Positions 32,527 to 40,580 of a stretch of 64,000 bases of DNA are shown one piece after another (positions within the stretch are counted from its first letter, which is position 1; every line of letters starts with the position of its first letter). This stretch comes from Chryseobacterium sp. (GTDB lineage: Bacteria; Bacteroidota; Bacteroidia; Flavobacteriales; Weeksellaceae), in contig JAGLBA010000004.1 in NCBI GenBank assembly GCA_018260475.1, forward strand, positions 62,001-126,000, written 5' to 3'. A program made the position numbers and the translations under genes. Under the pieces are notes generated by a model. It had not been told where the DNA came from, searched no databases, and saw only the letters and a program-made list of their open reading frames with translations.

Positions 32527-32565
32527 ACAACCAAAATTAATAATTAATTAATATTAAATGGTTGT
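32527..32565. promoter_or_regulatory. Inverted repeat in the regulator/receptor divergent spacer
   Basis: ACAACCA (32527-32533) and TGGTTGT (32559-32565) are perfect inverted repeats 25 nt apart, between the divergent response regulator and TonB receptor genes. The intervening bases are only A and T. A candidate operator for the adjacent regulator; a chance match of 7 bp in such a spacer cannot be excluded. Confidence 0.35.
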
Positions 32566-32643
32566 TATAGGAGAAAAGTTAAAATTAAATTAAAGTTCAT
32601 GACGATTAAAATCAGTTATTTTGTGGACGAAAAATAAAACATA

Positions 32644-35439
32644 ATGCGTAAAACAGTTTGTAAAAGTATTTTAGTGTTGACAATGCTTGCCTCCAGCGGT
32701 TACGCCTTGGCTCAAACCCATGTGATCGAGGGTCGTGTACTGGATGAAACAGACAATTCTCCATTACCAGGTGCCACGGTTAAAGTGAATGATAAAGAGG
32801 TAAAAACAGATGTACAAGGGTATTATTCAATTCCTTTGGAGCCAGGAACCAATTACTCAATTACTGTTTTTACCACGGGTTATGGCAGGAAAGAGATTGG
32901 AGAAGTTGTTGTTAAACCAGAGGAAAATACCCATTTGGATATTTTGCTTAACAAGGCCGCTAAAGAGACAAAAGAGAAACAACTGGAAGGAATAGTCATC
33001 CGTACCAATTCTAAAAAAGAAACGGTAGCCTCTACTATCAGTCTTCAAAAAAATTCTGCAGTTGTATCCCAAGTGATCGGAGTAGAAGCAATAAAAAGAT
33101 CCCCAGATAGAAACACTGGAGAAGTCTTGAAAAGGGTTTCCGGGGTAAGCCTTTCAGAAGGACGATATATCGTAGTAAGGGGTTTATCTGATCGTTATAA
33201 CCAAGCTATGCTTAATGGTATACAACTATCGAGTACAGAACCAGATAAAAAGACATTTTCATTCGATTTATTTCCAGCAAGCGTTATTGAAACCCTTGTT
33301 ATTAACAAAACATTTATCCCTGAATATACAGGTGAGTGGGCAGGTGGTTTAATTCAAGTCAATACAAAGGATATCCCTTCTAAGAATTTCTTTAATGCAC
33401 AAATTGGCGTAGGAGGTAACTCTATAACCATGAATAGGGAATTTCTTTTAAACCAAGTTGGAAAATACGATATTTTAGGTATAGATGATGGTACGCGTAA
33501 ATTACCTGCCAACTTTCCAGCAAGGAATGGTTTTAGTATATTAACCACTCAACAAAAAATTGCACTTGGAAAAGAATATGTTAAAAATTTCGGGTACGGT
33601 AAAATTGGATATCCTGAAAATGTTAGCTTGCAATTCGATGGCGGTTTTAATACAAAATTATTTGGAAAAGATTTAGGCGTTATTGCGGTTATTAATTATA
33701 GTAACAATAAAAGACGAACAGAAACTTTAAATAGATTCTATACAATAAATGGTGCGAAATCTGATGTAAATTTTGATTACAATACAGAAAAATATAGCAA
33801 CGATATTATATTAGGCGGTTTGTTAAACTTTGCAATTAAATTTAACAGCAACAACAAGGTTTCCATCAAAAATATTATTACCAGTAACTCTGTAAATCAT
33901 GTATCCCTTCGTTCTGGTAAGGATTTTGAGTTTGATCCAATCAACGGTACCAATATACTTGCAAGAGAAATAGGCTTCAAACAGACAACATTCTATAACT
34001 CAACTATTAATGGTAGTCATAAACTAGATAATCTTGGTGGTTTGACATTTAACTGGTATGGTAGTTTTGGTATATTGGATCAATATATTCCACAATTACA
34101 AAGATTACAATACAACCAATCCTCCAATGTCGCTGGTAATCCTTATATAGCGCTACTATCCAGTGGATTGTCTCAAAAGTCAGGTAGCTTCTTCTACTCT
34201 ACACTTAATGATTACTTATACAATGCCGGAGGTGATTTGTCTAAAATATTTACAGTTGCCGACAGAAAACAAACTATTAAAGGAGGTTATTTGTTCCAAG
34301 TAAAAGATAGAGTTTACAACTCTAGACCTTTTTCCGTGAAACTTGAAGGTTACAATTTTGGACTATTAACTCAGCCATTTGAAACTATTTTTAATACTTC
34401 AAATTTTGAAACTGGCAAATTAAGCTTTGATGAAATTTCCGGTAACCAATATCGTTATATTGCTAATACAATCCTCAATGCCGGCTATATCCAGTTAGAC
34501 AACAATATCACTGATAAATTAAGAGCGGTATGGGGATTACGAGTGGAAAATTTTGACCAAGTTGTTGGTAGTGCAAAAACTACCGACTCCCGACATGTGT
34601 ATTCCAAGGTTACCGATTACATGCCGGCTATAAATATTACTTACAAAATTAACGATAAAATGAATCTTCGTGCCGCAGGTTCACAAACAGTCGTTCGTCC
34701 AGAATTCCGTGAGCTTTCTCCACAAGCATACTATGATTTTGATTTAGGTGCAACACTAATTGGTAATAAAGCTCTGCAAAGAACTAAAATTACCAATGCA
34801 GATTTACGATACGAATTCTATCCAAGAACCGGAGAAATTCTTTCCCTAGCGGCATTCTACAAAACCTTTAAAAATCCAATCGAATTATATTTTAACCAGT
34901 CCGGAGCAGGTACAAGTAATACCTTTAATTATTTGAATGCAGATAAAGCAGATGCCTACGGTTTAGAATTAGAATTCAGAAGAAAATTGGATTTTACAGA
35001 AATGATGAAGAATTTTACCTTTGGTGGTAATATAGCATACATCAATAATACCGTGAAAGATGCTGCTACTAATGTTAACCGTCCAATGCAGGGACAATCA
35101 CCTTACACGGTTAACCTTTCGTTACAATATGATTCTGAAAATATGGGACTTTCTTCAACACTCTTATTCAATATGATTGGAAGAAGAATTCAGTATGTAG
35201 GAAACGATCAAGTTCCACCTATTTGGGAAGCTCCAAGAGCGTTGTTGGATTATCAAATAGCAAAAAAAATATGGAATAAAAAAGGTGAAGTTAAACTTAA
35301 CATCTCTGACATCCTTAACCAAAGAGCTAAATTTTATCATGACCTTAATGATAATAAAAAATATGACAATGCTGACGCCTTGGCAATTCGTAAAAACACA
35401 GGTACCAATATAAGCCTTTCTTTGGGTTATAACTTCTAA
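32644..35439 (+). CDS. TonB-dependent outer-membrane receptor
   Basis: 931 aa. Signal peptide of about 24 residues (ASSGYALAQ end), a carboxypeptidase-regulatory-like domain (VIEGRVLDETDNSPLPGATV, about 28-100), a plug domain (NTGEVLKRVSGVSL, RYIVVRGLSDRYNQAMLNG) and a 22-strand-type barrel ending in SLSLGYNF, the usual terminal aromatic strand. It takes up a substrate across the outer membrane with TonB energy. The substrate is unknown; the neighbouring PhoB/PhoR-like regulators suggest phosphate-linked uptake (inference). It is followed after 30 bp by a lipoprotein gene that should be its surface partner. Codons and base content are more AT-rich than in flanking genes. Confidence 0.92.
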   Translation: MRKTVCKSILVLTMLASSGYALAQTHVIEGRVLDETDNSPLPGATVKVNDKEVKTDVQGYYSIPLEPGTNYSITVFTTGYGRKEIGEVVVKPEENTHLDILLNKAAKETKEKQLEGIVIRTNSKKETVASTISLQKNSAVVSQVIGVEAIKRSPDRNTGEVLKRVSGVSLSEGRYIVVRGLSDRYNQAMLNGIQLSSTEPDKKTFSFDLFPASVIETLVINKTFIPEYTGEWAGGLIQVNTKDIPSKNFFNAQIGVGGNSITMNREFLLNQVGKYDILGIDDGTRKLPANFPARNGFSILTTQQKIALGKEYVKNFGYGKIGYPENVSLQFDGGFNTKLFGKDLGVIAVINYSNNKRRTETLNRFYTINGAKSDVNFDYNTEKYSNDIILGGLLNFAIKFNSNNKVSIKNIITSNSVNHVSLRSGKDFEFDPINGTNILAREIGFKQTTFYNSTINGSHKLDNLGGLTFNWYGSFGILDQYIPQLQRLQYNQSSNVAGNPYIALLSSGLSQKSGSFFYSTLNDYLYNAGGDLSKIFTVADRKQTIKGGYLFQVKDRVYNSRPFSVKLEGYNFGLLTQPFETIFNTSNFETGKLSFDEISGNQYRYIANTILNAGYIQLDNNITDKLRAVWGLRVENFDQVVGSAKTTDSRHVYSKVTDYMPAINITYKINDKMNLRAAGSQTVVRPEFRELSPQAYYDFDLGATLIGNKALQRTKITNADLRYEFYPRTGEILSLAAFYKTFKNPIELYFNQSGAGTSNTFNYLNADKADAYGLELEFRRKLDFTEMMKNFTFGGNIAYINNTVKDAATNVNRPMQGQSPYTVNLSLQYDSENMGLSSTLLFNMIGRRIQYVGNDQVPPIWEAPRALLDYQIAKKIWNKKGEVKLNISDILNQRAKFYHDLNDNKKYDNADALAIRKNTGTNISLSLGYNF

Positions 35440-35469
35440 TCATAAATCTAATTTTTAATTTAAAATAAA

Positions 35470-36888
35470 ATGAAACTAAAATTCTTAATCGTCCCGATTG
35501 TTACGGGTATTGCAGTAACATCATTGAATTCTTGCCGTAAGATTGAAGAGGATGGTCAAACTGTTGTCACAACAGTTAACGGTGGTACTACTACAACTAC
35601 AGAGAATACCATCCTATCTGGCAAAATCACTTCAAACCTAACTTTGAAAGCTAATACAACTTACAAACTTAGAGGTCTTGTGTATGTAACCAATGGTGCT
35701 ACCCTTACCATTGAGCCAGGTACTAAAATTGTTGGTGAAGCTGATAAAAATGGTGCTCTTATCATTACAAGAGGCGCTAAAATTAATGCTGAAGGGACAG
35801 CAGCTAACCCTATCATCTTCACATCTGAAAAACCAGTTCCTAAAAGAGGAGATTGGGCAGGTTTAGTGATTTTAGGAAAAGCCCCTGTAAATACTTCTTA
35901 TAACGGTAATGTAGGTGTAGGTGAAATGGAAGGTGGTATTAATGATGCCGACGGAAATGGTCTTTATGGTGGTAACGATCCTGCCGACAATAGTGGTGTT
36001 CTAAAATATGTAAGAATTGAATATGCCGGTTACGCTTTCTTACCAGATAAAGAAATCAATGGACTTACTTTCGCTGGTGTTGGAAATGGTACTAAAGTGG
36101 ATTATGTAGAGGTTGCTTATGCTAATGACGATAGTTTCGAGTGGTTTGGAGGTACAGTTAATTGTTCTCACCTTATTGCCTACAAAGGTCTGGACGACGA
36201 TTTTGATACAGATAATGGCTATTCCGGTAAAGTTCAGTTTGGTATTGGTGTTAGAGATTCTCAAGTGGCCGATGTTTCAGGATCTAACGCTTTTGAATCT
36301 GATAACGATGCTAACGGTTCTTCTACTACTCCACAGACTTCTGCGTTGTTCTCCAATATGACCATCATAGGACCAATGCAAGCTGGTAATACTACGCCAA
36401 TTAATACATTGTTCCAGAATGCTTTACAGATTAGAAGAAATTCTTCAATCTCTATTTTCAATTCCGTATTTATTGGATATCCTACAGGTTTATATATTGA
36501 TGCTACTAAAGGTACTCCTACCGATAATAATATTACTAGCGGTAAACTTGTATTCGAGAACAATATTTTGGCAGGTATGACTACACCTTTAAAATATGGT
36601 CCATCTACAAGTTCTCCTACATCATTTACAATTGCTGCATTGCAAACATGGTTTGATGGTGCTAAAAATACAGTACTTGGAAGCACTGCAGATGTTAAAT
36701 TAACAAACGCTTGGGCTCCTGCAGGTACAACTCCAAACTTCTCTCCAGCTGCTGGTTCACCATTGCTAACAGGAGGTACTTTCACTCACCCATTATTAGC
36801 ATCTGGTTTCACTCCGGTAACATATAAAGGTGCTGTTAAAGATGGAAACGACTATTGGTATGCTGGTTGGACTAACTTCAACCTCTAA
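35470..36888 (+). CDS. Surface lipoprotein with repetitive beta-helix-like domain, partner of the TonB receptor
   Basis: 472 aa. The lipobox is SLNSC (Cys near residue 22), then a Thr-rich linker and a beta-rich domain with runs such as GATLTIEPGTKIVGEADKNG and GALIITRGAKINAEGTAANP that look like turns of a right-handed beta-helix, later Asn/Asp/Gly-rich stretches and a short C-terminal tail with no T9SS sorting signature. It is not a SusD homologue by eye: no helical repeat region. By position, 30 bp behind the receptor gene, it probably binds the ligand at the surface. A strong terminator follows. I have seen such pairs in Bacteroidota but cannot name the substrate. Confidence 0.82.
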   Translation: MKLKFLIVPIVTGIAVTSLNSCRKIEEDGQTVVTTVNGGTTTTTENTILSGKITSNLTLKANTTYKLRGLVYVTNGATLTIEPGTKIVGEADKNGALIITRGAKINAEGTAANPIIFTSEKPVPKRGDWAGLVILGKAPVNTSYNGNVGVGEMEGGINDADGNGLYGGNDPADNSGVLKYVRIEYAGYAFLPDKEINGLTFAGVGNGTKVDYVEVAYANDDSFEWFGGTVNCSHLIAYKGLDDDFDTDNGYSGKVQFGIGVRDSQVADVSGSNAFESDNDANGSSTTPQTSALFSNMTIIGPMQAGNTTPINTLFQNALQIRRNSSISIFNSVFIGYPTGLYIDATKGTPTDNNITSGKLVFENNILAGMTTPLKYGPSTSSPTSFTIAALQTWFDGAKNTVLGSTADVKLTNAWAPAGTTPNFSPAAGSPLLTGGTFTHPLLASGFTPVTYKGAVKDGNDYWYAGWTNFNL

Positions 36889-36906
36889 TCTATAACCATG
36901 ATTAAC

Positions 36907-36940
36907 AAAAAACCGACTTGATTTTTCAAGTCGGTTTTTT
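36907..36940 (+). terminator. Bidirectional terminator between the lipoprotein gene and phoH
   Basis: A 15-bp stem, 36907-36921 with 36926-36940 (core ACCGACTTGA and TCAAGTCGGT), flanked by A and T runs. Serves the receptor operon and phoH; it overlaps the last base of the phoH stop codon. Confidence 0.92.
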
Positions 36941-37893
36941 TATTCTTTTTGTTTTTCCTCTGTGTTGTAGGCCTGAATAATTTTTTTCACCACAGGATGG
37001 CGTACTACATCTTCTTCGGTAAGATACACGAAACCGATTTCGTTCACATCCGAGAGAATACGCATCGCCTCCTTCAATCCAGATTTTTGTTTCATTGGTA
37101 AATCCACCTGGCTCGGGTCACCGGTGATGATGAATTTCGCATTCATCCCCATTCTCGTCAGGAACATTTTCATCTGGGAATGTGTGGTATTTTGTGCTTC
37201 ATCTAAAATCACGAAAGCCTCGTCCAAAGTTCGTCCGCGCATAAAGGCAAGCGGCGCCACTTCGATTACTTTTTTTTCAATAAAACCTTCCAGTTTCTCA
37301 TGTGGAATCATATCCCGAAGCGCGTCGTAAAGAGGCTGCAAATAAGGATCGAGTTTTTCCTTTAAATCTCCCGGCAAAAAGCCCAGACTCTCCCCCGCTT
37401 CCACCGCCGGACGGGTGAGGATGATTCGCTTAACTTCCTTATCCCGCAATGCGCGCGCCGCCAGTGCCACACTGGTATAGGTTTTTCCTGTTCCGGCAGG
37501 CCCGATAGCAAACACCATATCCTTTTTCTCAGTCTCGCGCACGAGTTTTTTCAGGTTGGTCGTTTTAGCCTTAATAATTTTGCCGTTAACGCCCTTTACA
37601 ATAATATCTTGATCGAACACGAGTTGTTTTTCAAATTCATCCTTTATTTTAAGTACATTTTCAATATCTTTCAGGCTAATGGTGTGATTTTCTGAGATAA
37701 ACTTCACGATATCATCCAATTTTTTCTGCAGAATATCCAAGGTTTCTTGGTTTCCCATTGCAAAAATAAACTGGTCGCGTCCCGTGATTTTCAGGGTTGG
37801 AAAACTTGATTTTATAAAATTATAGTGCTGGTTCTGCACGCCGTAGAATTGTTTGGTATCGATACCCGAAAGGTCATAGCTTAATTCAAACAT
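36940..37893 (-). CDS. phoH: PhoH family protein (YbeZ type)
   Basis: 317 aa. N-terminal KH-like region (about 30-110), then a P-loop ATPase: Walker A GPAGTGKTY at 131-139, FLPGDLKEKLDPYLQPLYD, and Walker B FVILDEAQNTT followed by ITGDPSQVDL. PhoH/YbeZ is linked to RNA metabolism together with the YbeY endoribonuclease; despite its name it is not known to be a phosphate gene here, and no ybeY is adjacent. Nothing suggests co-regulation with the PhoB-like pair 4 kb away. Monocistronic, with about 430 bp of gene-free DNA upstream. Confidence 0.93.
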   Translation of the reverse strand: MFELSYDLSGIDTKQFYGVQNQHYNFIKSSFPTLKITGRDQFIFAMGNQETLDILQKKLDDIVKFISENHTISLKDIENVLKIKDEFEKQLVFDQDIIVKGVNGKIIKAKTTNLKKLVRETEKKDMVFAIGPAGTGKTYTSVALAARALRDKEVKRIILTRPAVEAGESLGFLPGDLKEKLDPYLQPLYDALRDMIPHEKLEGFIEKKVIEVAPLAFMRGRTLDEAFVILDEAQNTTHSQMKMFLTRMGMNAKFIITGDPSQVDLPMKQKSGLKEAMRILSDVNEIGFVYLTEEDVVRHPVVKKIIQAYNTEEKQKE

Positions 37894-38308
37894 ATATTAA
37901 GAAATATTTTTTATTTTCTAAATTTAGCATAAAAAAAGCAAATCCTGAATATAAGTTTTCCACAGTAGAAAAAATTTCAAGTACGATAAACTAAATTTTA
38001 TTGATGTTAAAACTAAACCGCAAAAGGCACAAAAATTTACTTTTTAAAACCTCGAATGTATGCGTGCCTTACTTAAACAAAGAACACAAATGCAGCACCT
38101 GAACCATCGCTTGCTTTACTGTGTGCTACGCCTTTGTGCTCTTACAACCAATCCCACGCAGATTAAAATTTAAAAAAGCTTTACGATCTTTGCGTTTATA
38201 ATAAAACAAGCATTTTTAAAACACAAATGGCAGATACTTGAATATAGAGACTCCTATTTTTAACGCCTAATTAAGAAACATATATTTTCCAAACACTCTT
38301 ATATTTCC
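37894..38308. other. Gene-free spacer between phoH and the SAM hydrolase gene
   Basis: About 415 bp, AT-rich with a slightly GC-richer middle (38060-38200). No reading frame of plausible composition exceeds 40 codons, and I see no strong hairpin, tRNA or repeat of the structured family. The phrase ACGCAGATTAAAA near 38157 recalls scattered CGCAGATT phrases such as the one near 50876, perhaps relics of old repeats. Confidence 0.5.
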
Positions 38309-38316
38309 TATTTTTG
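38309..38316 (+). promoter_or_regulatory. -7 promoter box of the SAM hydrolase gene (TATTTTTG)
   Basis: Exact TAnnTTTG match 4 nt before the ATG at 38321; predicts a leaderless message. Confidence 0.5.
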
Positions 38317-38320
38317 CACT

Positions 38321-39166
38321 ATGCCTATCATCACCCTTACTTCAGATTTCGGACTTACGGACTACCGCGTAGCGGCCATTAAGGGCAGTATATTCTCCGG
38401 TAAACCGGATGCGCAGATTGTGGACATCTCTCACGAAATAGAAGCCTACAACCTCATGCAGGCCGCTTATACCGTGCGAAACGCCTACTCCTACTTCCCA
38501 AAAGGCACCGTGCATCTCATCTCAGTAGATAGTTTTTACCGGAAAGAAGTGCGTAATTTGGTTTATTATGCCGATGGACATTATTTCATAGCGGCGGATA
38601 ACGGCATTATGAATCTTATTTTCTTCGACATCCACCCGGAAAGCATCTACGAAATCACCCTGAACCGTTTCGAAGAGGAACTTAGATCCGTGGTTACCAG
38701 TATTTTTGTTCCTGCGGCGGTGCATCTGGCTCAGGGCGGCGTTCCGGAGATCATAGGTAGAAAAATAGACGACCCAAAAGTGGTGACCTTCCCACGCGCC
38801 ATCCACAGCAGGGCTGAAAATATGATCATAGGCGAGGTGATGTATATCGATAATTTCGGAAATTTGGTGTCTAATATCAGCAAGAAATTTTTTAGCAAAT
38901 ACCAAGTAAATAGTTATGATTTTGTGGTGAAATTCCGGAATTTGTCGGTTTCCGCAGTGTATAGCCACCATACGGAATTTGTAAAAGACTGGACCCACGA
39001 ACGCGATTACCACGGCAAACCGGTCGCGGTTTTCAATGAGGCCGGACTACTAGAACTCAGTATTTTTAAAGGAAATAAAAACAACGGCGCCAAAACTCTT
39101 TTCGGATTGAATGTGGGTGAAAAAATCTACATCGAATTTTTCAACACCTTGCCGCAAAGGCTTTAG
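38321..39166 (+). CDS. SAM hydroxide adenosyltransferase (DUF62 family)
   Basis: 281 aa. N-terminal signature ITLTSDFGLTDYRVAAIKG (shared with fluorinase and chlorinase, with the active Asp in SDFGLTD), then AAYTVRNAYSYFPKGTVHL and the C-terminal barrel with YIDNFGNLVSNI. The housekeeping family members use water and hydrolyse S-adenosylmethionine to adenosine and methionine; true halogenases are rare and need a distinctive loop that I do not see. The role in the cell is unsettled (SAM turnover). hemJ follows after a further 45 bp with its own promoter. Confidence 0.9.
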   Translation: MPIITLTSDFGLTDYRVAAIKGSIFSGKPDAQIVDISHEIEAYNLMQAAYTVRNAYSYFPKGTVHLISVDSFYRKEVRNLVYYADGHYFIAADNGIMNLIFFDIHPESIYEITLNRFEEELRSVVTSIFVPAAVHLAQGGVPEIIGRKIDDPKVVTFPRAIHSRAENMIIGEVMYIDNFGNLVSNISKKFFSKYQVNSYDFVVKFRNLSVSAVYSHHTEFVKDWTHERDYHGKPVAVFNEAGLLELSIFKGNKNNGAKTLFGLNVGEKIYIEFFNTLPQRL

Positions 39167-39184
39167 TACCAAAGCGATTAATAC

Positions 39185-39192
39185 TATCTTTG
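39185..39192 (+). promoter_or_regulatory. -7 promoter box of hemJ (TATCTTTG)
   Basis: Exact TAnnTTTG match 18 nt before the ATG at 39211. Confidence 0.5.
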
Positions 39193-39210
39193 CATATTTA
39201 AAACCCATAT

Positions 39211-39759
39211 ATGCTTTACACGGTCATAAAAGCCATTCACATTATCTTCATGGTGAGTTACTTCGCAGGAATTTTCTACCTCGTGCGGCTTTTTGTTTAT
39301 TATAAAGACACCGACGAATTTGATTTAACCAAAAAACAAATCCTCCGCGAGCAATACCTTTTTATGGCACGAAGACTTTGGAATATCATCACGGTTCCGG
39401 CAGGTGTTATTATGTTGATGAGCGGCATCACAATGATTATTTTGAATCCTTTTTTGCTGCAAATGCCGTGGTTTCATCTGAAACTGACCTTCCTCTTAGG
39501 ATTGGCGGCGTACCATTTTTGGTGTTGGAAAAAAGTCCTTCAAATAAAAAAGCTTTCCGGCGCAGACCTCCCAATCCCGAATATCAAACTAAGGCAGGCA
39601 AATGAAATCGCCACATTCATTTTGTTTTTAGTAGTGTTCACGGTGATTTTAAAATCATTGGTTATTGAAAACTGGTGGCAATTAATCGTCGGTTTCATCG
39701 TTTTGGTAGCAACCATTATGTCTATTGTAAAATTGGTAAATAAACGGAAAAATAAGTAA
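39211..39759 (+). CDS. hemJ: Protoporphyrinogen IX oxidase, HemJ/CopD type
   Basis: 182 aa with four to five membrane segments. The first helix carries the conserved His in VIKAIHIIFMVSYFAGIFYL; another helix contains the heme-ligand candidate pattern WFHLKLTFLLGLAAYHFW. Length and layout fit HemJ (UPF0093), which converts protoporphyrinogen IX to protoporphyrin IX in bacteria that lack HemG or HemY. It is near gldF but separated by 90 bp and probably not functionally linked. Confidence 0.88.
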   Translation: MLYTVIKAIHIIFMVSYFAGIFYLVRLFVYYKDTDEFDLTKKQILREQYLFMARRLWNIITVPAGVIMLMSGITMIILNPFLLQMPWFHLKLTFLLGLAAYHFWCWKKVLQIKKLSGADLPIPNIKLRQANEIATFILFLVVFTVILKSLVIENWWQLIVGFIVLVATIMSIVKLVNKRKNK

Positions 39760-39851
39760 TCAGTAATAGGTAATGAGCCATGATTGATGATCCGGAAGCT
39801 CAAAACCGCGACACCCAAATCCCAAATCCTTAAAATCTAAATTCCTAATTA

Positions 39852-40580
39852 ATGACAGCCATTTTCAAAAAAGAACTTTGGGCGTACTTCGGCAACTGGA
39901 GTGCGTGGGCAATTATTGCCGCTTTTAGCGTGATTTGCGCCTTGTTTCTCTTTTTTTTCGATAATGAATCCAATATCTTAGAAATCGGTTTTGCTTCCTT
40001 GCAAAGTTATTTCGCATTGGTTCCCTGGATTTTAATGTTCATCATGCCCGCCATATCCATGCGAACTTTGGCAGAGGAACAGCAAAATGGTACACTTAAT
40101 TGGCTATTTTCACAACCTTTGAAAATCTCCGAAATCGTCACCGGGAAATTCCTTGCCGTATGGCTTATCGGTGCGCTTTGTCTGATTCCGTCGCTGGTTT
40201 ACCTCTACACTATCTATACGCTGGGAGTTCCACAAGGCAATTTGGACTTTGGCGCTACGCTGGGCAGTTATCTTGGACTTTTGGTTTTGATGGGTGCATT
40301 TGCAGCTGTAGGAATCCTGGCATCTTCGCTTTCCTCCAACCAAATTATGGCGTATCTATTAGGATTATTTCTCAGTTTTCTGCTGTATTTTGGGATAGAA
40401 CAACTTGCGAGTTACAAACTATTGGGCGGTGCAGATTATATTTTGCAAAACCTTGGATTCTATCGTCATTTCATGGGCTTCACACGCGGACTATTGGACA
40501 GTCGGGATCTATTTTATTTCCTCTTCGTAATATTGGTTTGCCTTTCGCTCGCTGTTTATTTTGTTAAAAAGAAAAAATAA
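39852..40580 (+). CDS. gldF: Gliding-motility ABC transporter permease GldF
   Basis: 242 aa, six membrane segments (ABC-2 type). The start TAIFKKELWAYFGNWSAW and the loop SMRTLAEEQQNGTLNWLFSQPL are typical of GldF. With GldG and the ATPase GldA it forms an ABC transporter needed for gliding in Flavobacterium johnsoniae; the cargo is unknown, and many non-gliding relatives keep the genes. Its stop overlaps the gldG start (TAATG). The ATPase gene is not adjacent. Confidence 0.92.
   Translation: MTAIFKKELWAYFGNWSAWAIIAAFSVICALFLFFFDNESNILEIGFASLQSYFALVPWILMFIMPAISMRTLAEEQQNGTLNWLFSQPLKISEIVTGKFLAVWLIGALCLIPSLVYLYTIYTLGVPQGNLDFGATLGSYLGLLVLMGAFAAVGILASSLSSNQIMAYLLGLFLSFLLYFGIEQLASYKLLGGADYILQNLGFYRHFMGFTRGLLDSRDLFYFLFVILVCLSLAVYFVKKKK

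Noticed and set aside
36940..37893. phoH as part of a phosphate regulon with the PhoRB-like pair
   Set aside because: The name is historical; there is a terminator between the units and no shared motif upstream of phoH.
38321..39166. Fluorinase or chlorinase
   Set aside because: The protein fits the common SAM hydroxide adenosyltransferase branch and no halogenase-specific insertion was visible.
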